Shown in pieces: positions 33,274-45,990 of a stretch of 64,000 nt of DNA (its first letter is position 1; each line of letters starts with the position of its first letter). This stretch comes from Gnetum montanum (lineage: Eukaryota; Streptophyta; Gnetopsida; Gnetales; Gnetaceae). The DNA lies in contig MNCI01010815.1 of assembly GCA_015680685.1 (NCBI GenBank), positions 17,223 to 81,222 of the forward strand, in the 5' to 3' direction. A program made the translations under genes and the position numbers. The notes below the pieces were generated by a model that saw nothing but the letters and a program-made list of their open reading frames with translations, was not told where the DNA came from and did no database searches.

Positions 33274-34940
33274 TGAAACACCATCAAATTCAAGCAACAT
33301 CAGCTCAACAACAAATTTGTCTAAGTGTTAACATGAGACAATGTTTTTTGAAGTGTTTGACCCATGCCTCAACTATTGGGATTATGCTCTAGATCATAGT
33401 TAGCATAGCATACATATAGAAGAAAAATTGCAAAATTTTTCAAGTGTTGATAGTAGTTGCAAAAATTTTATAAGTGTTGTGCTACGCTCACATTCTCCCT
33501 GCTATGCTCTAGAGCATAGCTAGTGTAGCATGCATATTAGTGGCCAGTTTTCCTAAGTATCAAGCTAGGAGCTATCAAGCTAGGAAGAAGGATTTTGGTA
33601 GATTTTCTAACTCCCGAGGCTACCCCTCTTACTACTCTCTAGAGTGTACTACAAGTTTTGTTAATTTTTTCTATGTTTCAATGTTATGCTCTCACTTTTC
33701 TTGCTATTCTCTAAAGCATAGCTAGCATAGCCAACATTAAACTTCAATTTTTGCAAAATTTTCCTAATTGTTGGGTTACGCTCTAGAGCATAGCTAGCAT
33801 ATCAATGCAGAACAGCCTTCAAAAGCTTCTAGAGCTTAACATCATCTTCCATATCAACCTCAACATTCCTCTAGCAAGAAAGATTAGAAATTTTCATCTA
33901 TTTTGGACCCCCTATTTATCCCCAAATTATACCTATGCTTGACCCCACTTAGAAGAGGGGAGAGCGTAGTCCTAGAGTGTAGCCTTCAAATTGCACTATT
34001 TGTAGGTATGTTATGGTATTTTTTACTCCAGCACATGGCGTCTTGATGGCATAGTTATGGTTTGGTAGTCTCTTGGGGTCCATTGGAAACTAAGAGAGCA
34101 TAGCACCAATTGCCCCAGTGGGAGCGTAGTTGGGTGTAGTGTACCCCTTTTGCCATGTGGCATCCAAACTACATTTCATATCAATCCTAGGCCTATAAAT
34201 ACCCCTATGCTTCACATTTTAGGGGTTGGTTGGAAATTTCATTTGGTAGTTGGCATTTTGGCATTTTTCTTGGCAATCCTTCCATTGATTTGGCAAAATT
34301 GAGCATCATTCATCATTTGAGTCATTTGGAGCACCTTGCATGCCCAAAATAGTTCACACCTTGGTAACACCTTTGTGCCACTACCCAACACACCATAGTC
34401 CATGAGCCATTATGACAGCTAATCCAACAGGCACAAGCTTCACAGTGGACATTAGTTTCCACAACCTGGACATCCTAGAGACTATGAATACACTAGCTAC
34501 TGCACTTGTCTATACACCATGTACCTCTTCAACTCTTCTTTGAAATTGCTACACTCCCCCCATTTTGGGTGGTGCCTTCTTCCTCTCTTGAACTCCTTTA
34601 CATTTTGAAGATTTTTCTTTTGCAGTTATCATTGCACTTATATTTTTCACTATTTTGCATGTATTTTCATGCTTGCACTATCATTTTTACACTAAAAAAC
34701 CCTGCTACACTTGGGCTTAGTCAGCCTTAGTACCACTTAAAACACTGTGCAAACCCCTATCACTTATTTGTCAAAACACCCTGTAAGTCCTAGTTCGATC
34801 AACAAGACCATCTTGGGTGCTCTACCTCCATTTTTCCCCTTCAGTGATGGCCATTTGGATGGGGGTAGGGTTAGGCCTATACCGTGGCCACAAACCCCTT
34901 GACAAGATTGTTCTAGCCACCAACATTTTTGGTCAATACA
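33274..34940 (+). repeat. 5' LTR, copy C
   Basis: Starts TGAAACACCATC and ends GGTCAATACA. About 60 bases near 33300-33360 are absent from the 3' LTR. Palindromes of the type ATGCTCTAGAGCATAGC occur near 33390, 33505, 33705 and 33776. TATA box at 34193; U5 segment at 34783-34821. Confidence 0.88.
34192..34205 (+). promoter_or_regulatory. TATA box, 5' LTR of copy C
   Basis: CCTATAAATACCCC about 920 bases into the LTR, as in A and B. Confidence 0.72.
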
Positions 34941-35540
34941 GTTTTCTAATACTATAAGGAGGGCCATGCTATTTCCTTCTACATTTAGTGGTAGTCCCAC
35001 ATGCTCTCTACACCTTCATTACTAGCTTTGAACTAGCATGGACCAAACATCCTTGTGGACCTACCATAGCACTAGGTAGATCATAGGCTAGTGTAAGAGT
35101 TTCCTATAAGTTAGTTGGTGTATATTGAACCCAGTTGCCAGTTCCTGTGGAATCCAATTAGATGTAAGCCAAAGGATATATTTAGCACTTAAATAAAACT
35201 ATATGTACTTGGGAGAGCATAACTGGCTCTCAGCATGAGAGTGTAGTAGACATTAGAATAAGCACACTAGAGTTAGCTCTTTTTAGTAGCACTTTTAGAC
35301 TTAGCCATTTTTTGCATTTTTAGCATATTATTTCTTAGCCATTTTTTTAGCATTCCTATACTTAGCCATTTTTTAGCATCTGCAACTTTTGCATTTTCCA
35401 TGTACCATCATGAACCTTAAGTAGCCCTCAACCACCACCCTAAGTCTAGTTGTTATTCAACCTATTTAGTGGGAGATCACAATTGGTCTTATTGGGACTA
35501 GGGGGTCTACATTGGTAGAGAGGCAATCGCTCAGAATATG
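34941..35540 (+). other. Leader between 5' LTR and gag, copy C
   Basis: AT-rich, with repeated TTAGCCATTTTTTAGCA phrases near 35300-35370. I do not see a convincing primer-binding site directly after the LTR (the sequence begins GTTTTCTAATAC); it may have decayed. Confidence 0.5.
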
Positions 35541-37784
35541 CAACCAACCTCTTGAGTATATTGTACTTGAAAATGAAAAATATAACTTCCTTTACATGAA
35601 ACTCCAAGTGGGTCTATCCCTAAACCATCAAGAAGTGGACGCCAAACAAGGTTACAAACTCATACACTAGAATGGGAGGGAGTACTTCCCTATCCATAAA
35701 AATTTCATTTTTCTCATTGAGACCTTTTGGTGGCTACTTGACCAACTCATTTGACTAAGTGAGTTAAATAAGCATGACATGGAAACTGACTATGAGGAGC
35801 CCCTATAGGATGGTAAGGATGAGTTCAAGGCTCATTCAAAGAGTGAGAAATCCTTTTATGCCTCTTTCCATCAGGCTACCTCTAGTTTCATCCCTTTGCA
35901 ACCCCAACCATCTATCTTCTATTAGGTGGTTACATCCCCTTTATCACCTCCTAGTTTAATCCCTGTGGTGGCGAGTCATCAAGTCCATGCACATCAAGGT
36001 GTAGGACCATCTGTCACTCCTTTTCATATCACATGCATCAAGATGTAGGACCATCTGCCACCCTCCCTTAGTGAGATTGGCATAGCCTATGCAATCCTTC
36101 TTACTAGCATTCATCATGCCCATGCAACCTTATGTACACACTATGCAAATGTTCCAACTACTACTAAATTAGGCATCGTACATTCCACCTATCTCATTAT
36201 AACCCCATACAATGGCACATGCCAAAACTACATGGTGGTTCTTAGCCTCTATGCCCATGGCACAACACACATAGCAGTACATGCAACACCACATGCAACA
36301 AGCATCTCATGTGATTTCACAACACACAACAGGGTTATGGATCTCTCAAGCAGCATGATAAACAACATAACTAATGCAACCTATTGCACCCACCCTGAGC
36401 TTGGACCAAGCATTATAGCTTATTCAGATGCTGATCAAGGAGGTTAAGTGACTCAAAGCTACCTCCTCTAAAATGGTTCATGTGATGGACTTTTACCAGT
36501 TTGAGCCAATTAGTCCTATCCCATCACTAATCCTACCTTTCAGAGTCCAACTTTCCTAGTTCACTAAATACAATGATGAAGGTGATACTAACATCGATCT
36601 AGTGACCTTTTATTCTAAATTCCTTCTATTGTAGGCATGGCCACATGCAATCATCCATGCATTTGCCATGTCCCTAAATGCCAAGGTAGTAGACTAGTAC
36701 TATGCACTGCCTAGGGCCTTGATATCCTCTTTGGAGGCATTACTTACTCAATTCATCACTTGCTTTAAGTACAACTTGAAGCCTGAGGTAAAATTGGATC
36801 AACTAATGCGTATCAAGTAGGGCCACTTAGAGCCCATACAAAAATTCATCCAGCATTGGAGCATTTCTCTCAATGAAATTTACAAGCCTAGTGCAAAGGC
36901 CCACCTACTAGCCATTTTCAAAGGTGTAGTGAATGACTTCATCAAGTCAAAGCTATACTACCTTGTCCTACACTACTTGAGCCAAGTGTTTACTCAAAGG
37001 AAGAGCATCCAGGATGTGGTGAAGTCTAGTAAAGACATGGCCTATAAAAATGCACATGTAAAGAAAGATAGGGAAAAGGGCAAGGAAACCATAACTATTG
37101 CAATAGTGGCCAATGAGGCTAAGCCAAATAATGTCAAACCAATGGCCAAGGCACCTAAGGCCCCAACCAACAGCAAGGCATTCAGCTCTAGCACTACAAC
37201 AACAAACTAGTTTGCACTATTGGTGGTCATGAGGTAAGCTACCCCAAGGCCAAACTTTGAGCACAAGGATCACTCAAAATATACACCGTTGTCCATCAAG
37301 CCATTAGAGCTCTTGGGTAAGCTACTTAATGCTAGGTGCATCTAGAATAAAAAGATGTTTGAAGATGCTTGCAAGCACCATGATCACTACTGCAAGCTCC
37401 TCATAGATCCATTAGTTGCCATACCAAATAATCCTTCGGTCCCCAACCATTTTAGGTTGGACCGATTCTACCATTACCATTAAGTTCTTGGCCATGACAT
37501 AGATTTCTGCATCATCTTATGGGATGACATACAATGCATCATCAACCAAGGCCAATTGGTCCTTGATGTGACCAACCTAGTTTACCATGAAAATCAATCA
37601 ATGAAGGTCTAGAAAGACTCTCTCAACATGAGTGGCATGAGTTATGTCACTAGTGCCATCAGCATTAATGATGATTCAAAACTATCACAAAAGCCATTTG
37701 TGGTTCATGTACCCTCTAGCAACATTGGGGCCTCCTCGATGTCAACTAGAGTGAGGTCCCCTTTTGTTATCAAAGCACCACCTT
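35541..37784 (+). pseudogene. gag: gag, copy C
   Basis: This is the only copy with the N-terminal region: YIVLENEKYNFLYMKLQVGL, REYFPIHKNFIFLIETFWWL and an acidic segment (DMETDYEEPL) between about 35555 and 35810. A linker rich in Pro, Ser, Thr and His follows. The core (MDFYQFEPISPIPSLILPF, FTKYNDEGDTNIDLVTF, LEALLTQFITCFKYNLKPEV, NDFIKSKLYYLVLHYLSQVF) runs to about 37000, then a Lys-rich linker, RPNFEHKDHSKYTPL, and the knuckle-like FRLDRFYHYH...GHDIDFC near 37450-37510. The first Cys is Tyr, the last Cys is kept. Stops occur mainly at Gln, Trp and Arg sites. Confidence 0.82.
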
Positions 37785-37786
37785 AG

Positions 37787-38405
37787 ATGCCCATAACCCT
37801 AAAAAGGGTCATTAGGATTAACCCTGAAAAGGGTCAAGTAACCACCATGCCAATGTTCATAACTATCTGCATAGGGCAATGCAAGATCTACAAGGTGCAT
37901 GTCAATGATGAGGTGGGAACTAATGTCATTCTATTCCTAGTTGTTGATAAACTCAATCTCACTGACCAAATCAAATCCACATAGACAATGTACCTAACAT
38001 CCTTTAATGGATCACACATTGTTGTAAGGGGGATGGTCATGATAGCTTTCATGGTAGGGAAGCAATTCTCCACTACAAATAAATTCATTGTCATTGAGGA
38101 GATGCCTAAGTTCAATATGATCTTGGGAAGGCCTTGGCAAGCCTAAGTGACAATGCAGCCCATTTGACCATCAACAACCTTAACATAGAACAAGGGTCAA
38201 AGGTAGAGTTCCCTAATGACATGTCACTTGTGAAGGATGAGGGTCAACCTTGTCTAGTAGACCCACTTGAGGAACCAAAAGAAGCTGACGACCTCCCCGA
38301 GAAAGATCCCTAGGAAGAGTTTCCATTTAGCATCACCAACAAAGGTCTAGGTGAATATTTCCTCATACTGCCTAGACCCTATGTGCCCTCCAATGCACAT
38401 TGAGT
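37787..38405 (+). pseudogene. pro: Protease, copy C, active site lost
   Basis: RINPEKGQVTTMPMFITICI and KIYKVHVNDEVGTNVILF near 37880-37935 match the protease block, but DDGA reads NDEV, so the catalytic Asp motif is destroyed. VRGMVMIAFMVGKQFST, EEMPKFNMILGRPWQA and an acidic tail follow, ending near 38405 with RVKK, as in B1. About 300 bases between gag spacer and protease that A, B1 and B2 have are missing here, so an internal deletion is likely. Confidence 0.75.
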
Positions 38406-38660
38406 TAAGAAGAACTACACAACTAAGGCATCCCTTTAGTCCAACAAGTTCTAAGTGTCTACTGGCCCCTAATCTTTGTATGGCTTATTTGCCTTTTGCT
38501 TGTGTAGTTACATTTCACATGGTTGCTTGTGTTTTACATCATTTATTTTATTATGCATATATTCCTTTTATTTATGCATTTTCATTTAATTTTCTCATGC
38601 ATTAAAAAACACTAAAATACATAAAATTCACAAAATTCAAATTTACAAAAATATATATGT
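38406..38660 (+). other. Spacer after protease, copy C
   Basis: T-rich sequence like the one after protease in A. No feature recognised. Confidence 0.4.
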
Positions 38661-39000
38661 CCTACCATGCCCTAAAGCTAGCCAACTTTCTCACATCATC
38701 ATGGTTCAAAAAGGCCTTAAACTAGCATATGGCCTACTATGACCTAAAATTGGCAACCCTTTTTCTTTCATCACATTGGTCCAAAATGTCCCGAAACTAT
38801 TACTATGGCCTGATAAGGCTTTAAACTAGCACCTCATAGCCCAAAATGGGCAAAACCTATCACATGGACCACTATAGCCTAAAACTAGCAACATAATTTC
38901 CTCTTCATTCATGACCTTAAATGGCCTTAAAATAGTAATCACCACCACTAAAAATGACCTTAAACTAGTAAAGGTCCTCCTGCCATGGCCCTAAGCTAGA
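38661..39000 (+). repeat. Repeat block R1, copy C
   Basis: About ten degenerate units ending in TTAAACTAGCA or TAAAACTAGCA, for example near 38710, 38740, 38810, 38875 and 38960. Some are R1-like (GGCC..AATGGCC), others R2-like (GGACCACTATAGCC). Confidence 0.8.
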
Positions 39001-39204
39001 ATTGGGTCCACAAAGAGCCTAATTGAATCAAACCACCACATTATTGGCATGCAATGCTTAACAAATAAATACAAAAATCTACCTAATACACAACCCACAT
39101 ACCAAAAAAAAAAAAGCTTACTATTACATCTCCATTAATTGGCCAACAAAATACATGGCATGATTGTACAACAAAAATTTCCAAAAAGTAGGACTACATT
39201 AGGA

Positions 39205-42200
39205 CTACTCAACTAGTGGTGTTTGATGGGTTTGAGGTTCCTCTTCCTCTATTGCTCTATTAGAGCCTATGACATCTATTGGCGCTTGTTGAAAGAAACA
39301 CAAAATAGTAAACTAGTCAAAAAATGCACTACATCCAAAACTAACATAAAAATCAAAAAATAATGAGAAAATAACTAACTTGAGAGGGTCTAGCATCTGT
39401 CTTTAGAGGCAAACTATCAAGTCCCTCCTCCAAGTGTTGGATGATTTTTGCCTTTAATAGCCACGTCTAGTCCTCCTAACCAAAGTTAATACCTATAAGG
39501 GTCTTGCCTTTGTCCATGGTAGTCCATGCAAGTGGCTCCATCAAAAACATGGTAGAAGAAACCTCCCCTAAGGGCACAGTAATCTACCTCCCTAGAGACC
39601 CACTCACCACTACATGATGAGTGAACAACTTGTAAACTCATGTCTTGCTAATTGCCTCAAGGAACATATCATAGCAATGACATTTGATGGACTCCTCCTT
39701 GTATCATTTAAGATACACATTTTGCTCATTCTTATAGTGGTGCTTATTGTTATTTTGAGTCTACCCCCACTAATGCACCTTTGCACTGTAATTCTTTCAA
39801 TTTTTTTTTGAACTAACAAGTTCATCTACAACCTTTTCTTAATAATCTCTCTAGTGGTCTCATTTTTTCCTTAGATTGCTGACCAATATCTAGCATAGTC
39901 GATCTCGGCCATTTGCTAGGTATTGTTTCCTCATGCATGAGCTAGAAGGAAATCATAGTGGGATTGCATGTCCTCAATCTTAGTGTCTTAGCTCACCACC
40001 CTATCCTGGAGCTCATGCACTTTCTTTCATAAGTACTCGTTACACTTACTCACTACCTCATACATGTAGCAAGGCACTTACTCCACTTCAGGGAAAAACT
40101 TAAGGACAACATCCACCTTGGCCACCCTACTCGAATCCTAGAAAAGCTTAGAACTTGTTGGCATACAATAAGCAAAACAACATTAGCCACAGACTAAGTT
40201 TTAAATTAGTAGAGTAAGACAAGCAAAGGAACATCACAAGCATACTGATCTCAAGATCCACTTGTTGTATGTAGTCTACCATGTCCTCAACTAGACCTTC
40301 CATGAAGGTGAATTTGTCGAGTGCCTCTACCCATGGCTCCATGTGGTAGGTAGAGGTGGACGTTGGACCGCTAGCAAGTACTTCTACGATTGCAATGCAA
40401 TAACACATTTAGCAACCATCAAACAACCAAATATGCAAGAGTAGAAAGAGAGTAATAAAAAATGTCAACTTAAAGAACTTACTAAGCAAACCCTGAGGTG
40501 TGAGAGTGGGGGGATCACCTAGCTACACACCATCAAAGATGCTATTAGAATCAACCCTATTAAGATGAAGTAGTCCCTCCTTCTCCAACTATTGGAGGAC
40601 TCCTATAGCCTCATGCAACTCCTCCTTCTGTGCCTCGCCCTCCTTAGTTTAAGGAGGGACCTCCTCTACTACTATTTCTACCACTTCCCTAGCAACTCTC
40701 TGACCTAATTCCAATAATTCACACACATGTTAAGATTAGTATTTTAACACTTAACATAACAAATTAGCATAATATAGCATAGCATAACAAACATAAAAAT
40801 ATGAGTACACAAAACATAAAAGATGCATCTAATAACTCATACTAACTTGCAATATCTATGCCTCATAAGTTGCAAAAATTCAAGAAAATCTTCTTGCTAT
40901 TCATCTTTTCAACCTCCCATGTAGGCTCCTTTATGGGACGTGGCCTCTTAATATTTATCTTATATGGTCCCTCCATCTCAACAATGTAACACTTCATCCT
41001 AGCTGTGTTCCTAATACCAACCAATGGGGCCTCACCTACAATATCATGCAAGTAGTGAGATCACCCTAAGTGATATTTAGTCATTATAAAAAAGATCCTA
41101 CCAATTTCCTCTAGGGGATCCTGTGCTCATGTGATAGCAAATAGGTCCTTGACCCATGGCTTCGAGAGCTATGTGTGATCTTGCACTACCCATTATCCAT
41201 CCTTGTGAACCACCAGAAACTCTACAAACCTTTGTAGGCATCCTGTGAAGAATGTGAAGTGTAAATGTGAGCTCACATGGATGTTGTGACACAACTTGAC
41301 AACTTTGGCATGTAGGCTATCAGTAATGTGAGAGGCCTAGTTGTACCTTGTGCTCTCCTCTAGCACATCTCTCATCACTTGATCCTGCTCCATCCCAAGG
41401 ATTATTTCCTATGAGAGAAGCTTTAGAAATGTGTGGTAATGAAAGAGAGGATAAAAATCATGGATCATAGGCACCTACACATTCTTAATAAGTATGCCTT
41501 TCTGAGATTGAGAGCTTCCTAGCTAGTCCTAAACATCACTTTAGTTGTTCACATCTCTGTTTATCTTATCAATGACCAATAAGCCATCAAAGGGAAGGCC
41601 AAAGAGGTCCACAAAGAAGTCATTAGTAAGGTCTAATACCACCCTCACACCACATATCCACATGACAAAATGATGACTGTTGTTGCTAAAGGAATTAATA
41701 TTAGCAACCATTTCGACAACTAGAATGCTTGGCCTAAGGGCCAAGAAGAGGTCCATTATCCTAGCTTGCATAAGCCTATTGGTCAACTCTGATAGCACTT
41801 GGTGGCACAACCAATGTTGCACACCCTCAACATCACCATACTTCATGATGAGGGTGGCCTTAGTATGGCTCGTAGTAACCATTATGACCTCTCCTGAAGC
41901 AACTATAGTTGTAATGTAGGCATCATGCAAAAAGCTAAAGTAGCAAACACACAAGAGCAAAATGATAAGCTATTACATGAGACAAAAGGTATGGATGATG
42001 GTCATGGTGGAACCAATCCCTCCTCAACACTAGGTATACCATCCACCTACTCCGTATCCAACTAGCCATGGGTCCAACACCTCTCATTAGCATTTAGATA
42101 TCGAAGAGGGTACTTTGTTACATCAGATCAAATCTACTCAATCATCCCCACATGAACACTCTTGTAGGATGAAAATTCTTGCAAGGCAATGTGGTTTAGG

Positions 42201-42576
42201 TTCAGGGCCCCCTCCTCATCATGTAGGCCATGCTCATCAACATTGAACCTAGCAACATACATGAGTAGTTAGCATCTTAATACAAACCAATGGCCAAAAA
42301 AATATAAGAGCCAGAACTTATAGGAACACTTATTCTCCTATGCAGTACACCATCCCAGGTGGGTTCTGAAATAGGGTATGCATGCATCGAGTAATAAAGA
42401 GAGTGTTTCTCTTGTTATAACAACTAAATTCTGGCATTTGTTAGATCCTGGACAAAGGCCTAATGTCATTAGTACCTCATCCTAAACCCCATACTTTGCC
42501 ATCATTGATAGTGGGCGTATCAAACATAAACCTCAAAATGATCCAGTTTTCCCTAGGAATCAAAGTCTCCATGATG
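39205..42576 (-). pseudogene. Antisense gene, copy C, 5' part in the N gap
   Basis: Read from the gap edge downwards: MPEFSCYNKRNTLFITRC and FQNPPGMVYCIGE (about 42440-42340; A: MARFSCYHAYNMLF), VHVGMIE and KYPLRYLNANERCWTHG (42160-42070; A: VRAGVIEQI), then YGDVEGVQHWLCHQ, ARIMDLFLALRPS, NSFSNNSHHFVMW and FVDLFGLPFDGLLVIDKINR (41870-41550). Next VMRDVLEESTRYN and RFVEFLVVHKDG (41380-41190), ELGQRVAREVVEIVVEEVPP (40710-40650), WVEALDKFTFMEGLVEDMVD (40340-40270), a coiled-coil exon (40140-39620), QHLEEGLDSLPLKTDARPSQ and a Glu-rich end near 39205. Stops lie at Gln and Trp codons. This copy confirms the exon order of A and adds the coiled-coil exon. Confidence 0.78.
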
Positions 42577-43407
42577 NNNNNNNNNNNNNNNNNNNNNNNN
42601 NNNNNNNNNNNNNNNNNNNNNNNNNNNNNNNNNNNNNNNNNNNNNNNNNNNNNNNNNNNNNNNNNNNNNNNNNNNNNNNNNNNNNNNNNNNNNNNNNNNN
42701 NNNNNNNNNNNNNNNNNNNNNNNNNNNNNNNNNNNNNNNNNNNNNNNNNNNNNNNNNNNNNNNNNNNNNNNNNNNNNNNNNNNNNNNNNNNNNNNNNNNN
42801 NNNNNNNNNNNNNNNNNNNNNNNNNNNNNNNNNNNNNNNNNNNNNNNNNNNNNNNNNNNNNNNNNNNNNNNNNNNNNNNNNNNNNNNNNNNNNNNNNNNN
42901 NNNNNNNNNNNNNNNNNNNNNNNNNNNNNNNNNNNNNNNNNNNNNNNNNNNNNNNNNNNNNNNNNNNNNNNNNNNNNNNNNNNNNNNNNNNNNNNNNNNN
43001 NNNNNNNNNNNNNNNNNNNNNNNNNNNNNNNNNNNNNNNNNNNNNNNNNNNNNNNNNNNNNNNNNNNNNNNNNNNNNNNNNNNNNNNNNNNNNNNNNNNN
43101 NNNNNNNNNNNNNNNNNNNNNNNNNNNNNNNNNNNNNNNNNNNNNNNNNNNNNNNNNNNNNNNNNNNNNNNNNNNNNNNNNNNNNNNNNNNNNNNNNNNN
43201 NNNNNNNNNNNNNNNNNNNNNNNNNNNNNNNNNNNNNNNNNNNNNNNNNNNNNNNNNNNNNNNNNNNNNNNNNNNNNNNNNNNNNNNNNNNNNNNNNNNN
43301 NNNNNNNNNNNNNNNNNNNNNNNNNNNNNNNNNNNNNNNNNNNNNNNNNNNNNNNNNNNNNNNNNNNNNNNNNNNNNNNNNNNNNNNNNNNNNNNNNNNN
43401 NNNNNNN
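42577..43407. other. Assembly gap (831 N)
   Basis: N run over the place where the HAD-like exon and start exon of the antisense gene of copy C would be. Any open frame spanning it is meaningless. Confidence 0.95.
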
Positions 43408-44039
43408 GCTTGCCATTGTCATGGCCTATCATTTCTCTTGATGCCCCTTGCTTCCCCACCATGGCTATCATCCTTGTGGCCATGCCCTTTTCCCTACCCT
43501 GGCCTCAGGCCCATGGGGAATACAAAAAGGAAATCTCTCTTCCCTTGCACCATGTGCCCTACAGTCCTTCCTTTTCTTTTCATTGGCCCAGGGGCTACTA
43601 CCAAATCCTGATTCCTCAACCCATGCAGTCACACACACAAAAAAAAAGAGAAGGATTAGATGGTCCCATAACCCCTCTCTCCTAGGTCATATCCACCCTA
43701 GCCATGGCTACAAAACCCTCATTTTTGACCTTCCCCCCATGCCACACAGCCATGGAACTTGATTCAAAAAGTAAAAATGTCAAGAACAAAACCCTCGCTC
43801 CCATGCATAGCCACACCCTACCACCACCACGAGCTAAGACGCATGCTTCTTCGCCACACCCTCTCTTCCAGGCTATGATGGCCATTGTAGCCATAGTAAT
43901 GGCAATCCCTACCAAGGTAAGCTATCCCAAGCTTGAAACACTAAAGCAAAAAATTGTGCAAAGGGTGGAGCATAGTAGGGTACTTGGTGGATGGTCGCTC
44001 CTTCCATTCCTCTACACATGCCTTAGGTAGACGTCTTAG
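43408..44039 (+). other. Unassigned sequence after the gap, copy C
   Basis: C- and A-rich, with overlapping open frames on both strands that have no counterpart in other copies (for example 43704-44030). No start exon of the antisense gene (MAPKTKRK in A) was found. It may belong to another inserted element together with the LTR-like stretch that follows. Confidence 0.4.
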
Positions 44040-44460
44040 TGCTTACTCTCCCTCATCCACGTTGATGAGTTTGAGGTGTTGACATTCACTTCGACACGTC
44101 ATGTTGGTCACTACGCTCTGGCTATCATGCTCTAGCTGCTATGCTCTAGTTGTTATGCTCTGGCTTCCCCTTCTTGCTACAACCAGGCTACACTCTGTAA
44201 CTTCTCTTTTTCACTTTGGAAAATGACAATTTACCCTTGGTGAAATGTGTATATATACCCTCCTAGGGTAATTAAATTTGGTACCTACCAAGATAGTGTC
44301 CCACACTTAGGCAATTTTCCCAATTTTTTCTAAGCATAATAAGGGGTTGAGTGTAACAACGGGGAGAGTGTAGCAACTAGAGTTAGAAAATTTTTGCACT
44401 TTTTATGGTAGTTCCCAGACTTAGAAAATTTTTTGAGTTTTTCTAAATGCCTAGTGAATG
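44040..44460 (+). repeat. LTR-like fragment inside copy C
   Basis: Four close TATGCTCT/ACGCTCT words (44111-44161), a TATATATACCC box near 44252, and AGTGTAGCAAC and AGAAAATTTTT phrases look like U3 and R of a related LTR. There is no TGAAACACC start or U5 segment. Its place, between antisense gene and pol, has no LTR in copies A and B2. Confidence 0.4.
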
Positions 44461-44714
44461 CCTAGCTTGACTCCACATTCTAAGCACTTCCAACCTTACC
44501 TAAACCAATGCATCTTGCGCAAACCATGATATGCTATGACCTTAAAACTAGCACCCCATGGCCTACTGAGGCCCAAAACTAGCCTTCACACTTGCTTCTC
44601 TAACTCCATGTTTGCACACTTAGGTGAATTTAATTGCATTTCTTTCCTTATTTTATGCATTTTAACTCTATTTAAGATAGGTGTGACTTGATGTTCTTTT
44701 TGGATATTTTGTAG
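44461..44714 (+). promoter_or_regulatory. Isolated R1 motifs and sense acceptor, copy C
   Basis: Two motifs (GACCTTAAAACTAGCA near 44540 and GAGGCCCAAAACTAGCC near 44569) stand alone. ATATTTTGTAG ends at 44714, at the place of the TTTGCAG acceptor in A and B2. Confidence 0.45.
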
Positions 44715-45990
44715 GATACCTAGTAGGATTGAAACATGAGCACATGTTGGCATCTTCATTCACCTTTGGTCCTTACCAGGGCTCATGGTAACCTCCTATG
44801 ATGCATCGATATTGAATTCCTAGACCTTGAGCCTAGAGCCTATGACAAATACATAAAATTTGTAGAGGCATCACTAGATTGGTTAGACCATCTAGTTAAA
44901 GTTTTAGATCTAGAGGTAGGTGACATCACTAAGGATCCCCTCATTGAAGTCTTTGTAATGAAAGTTAGTGGCAAGGTGAAGACACTGAGACTTAGTTCTT
45001 TGTTAGAGTCTCAAAACACCTAGAACATTATCAAGGTACTCAACGACAACATCAAAGTGTTTACATGATCTTACAAAGACATTCTAGGCTTAGATCCTTG
45101 CATAGTGCAGCACAATATAATCCTTGATCCTTGCATAAAACTAGTTAAGAAAAAATTTTGCAAGGTTGGGCCTAAGGTGGCATTGCTAGTCCATGATGAA
45201 ATCACCAAGATTTACAAATCTGGTTTCATTCAAGCAGTTGACTACATAGATTGGGTCTTCAACATTGTAATTGTACCAAAGAAAAATAGAAGCATATGCA
45301 TTTGCATAAACTTCTGGGACCTAAAGAAGGTGACCATTAAAGATGATTTTCCACTACCTAGTATTGATCAACTAGTCGATACTATAGTTGGTCATGCCTT
45401 CTTTTCCTTTATGGATGGGTTCTTTGGTTACAACCATATTTAGATCAACTTGGAGCACCAACTTAGTACTATGTTCGTGACCACTTGGGGTATGTTTTTC
45501 TATACAATGATGTCTTTCAAGCTAAAGAATGTTGGAGCAACCTATCAACATATCATGACATACATTTTTAGTGATTATTTGTTGGATTTGTTCAATGACT
45601 ATGTTAACCACATAGCAGTTAAGTCCAAAGTGGCATACAATCATGAAAATGACTTAGACTATGTACTCAAATGTTTCCTGAGACATGACCTTAGATTGAA
45701 TCCTAAGAAGTGTGTCTTTGGTGTTAAGATAGGTCACATCCTAGGTTTCATAGTATCAGAAGTAAGCATACACATAGACCCTAATAAGGTTAAGGCCATT
45801 ATCAACATAGCACCACTAGCTAACCTTAAGGAGCTATGTGGGTTACAAGGAAAATTGCAATTTATTCTTAAGTTTATCACACGATTGACTAACAAGTTGC
45901 AACCAATGCAAAATCTACTCAAAAGGGAGTCCACTTTGAGTGGAATACTCAATGCCAAGAGGTATTTGATAACCTTCAATAGGAGTTGAC
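44715..45990 (+). pseudogene. pol: pol N-terminus and reverse transcriptase, copy C, YVDD lost
   Basis: The pre-RT segment (LDLEVGDITKDPLIEVFVM) is followed by VHDEITKIYKSGFIQAVDYI, WVFNIVIVPKKN, KVTIKDDFPLPSIDQLVDT, SFMDGFFGYNHI, MMSFKLKNVGATYQ and the catalytic site. It reads YVNH (45600-45611) instead of YVDD, which would abolish polymerase activity. FGVKIGHILGFIVSEVSIHI and LKELCGLQGKLQFILKFI follow. Stops occur near 45021, 45067 and 45441. C-to-T and G-to-A changes explain both the stops and the DD-to-NH change. Confidence 0.87.

Noticed and set aside
34941-34960. Primer-binding site directly after the 5' LTR of copy C
   Set aside because: GTTTTCTAATAC does not start with the TGG expected for a tRNA 3' end, and no other 5' LTR is available for comparison.
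42463-43611. Very long open frames on both strands around 42463-43611 and 27490-27757
   Set aside because: They run through N gaps and translate to X; they carry no information.
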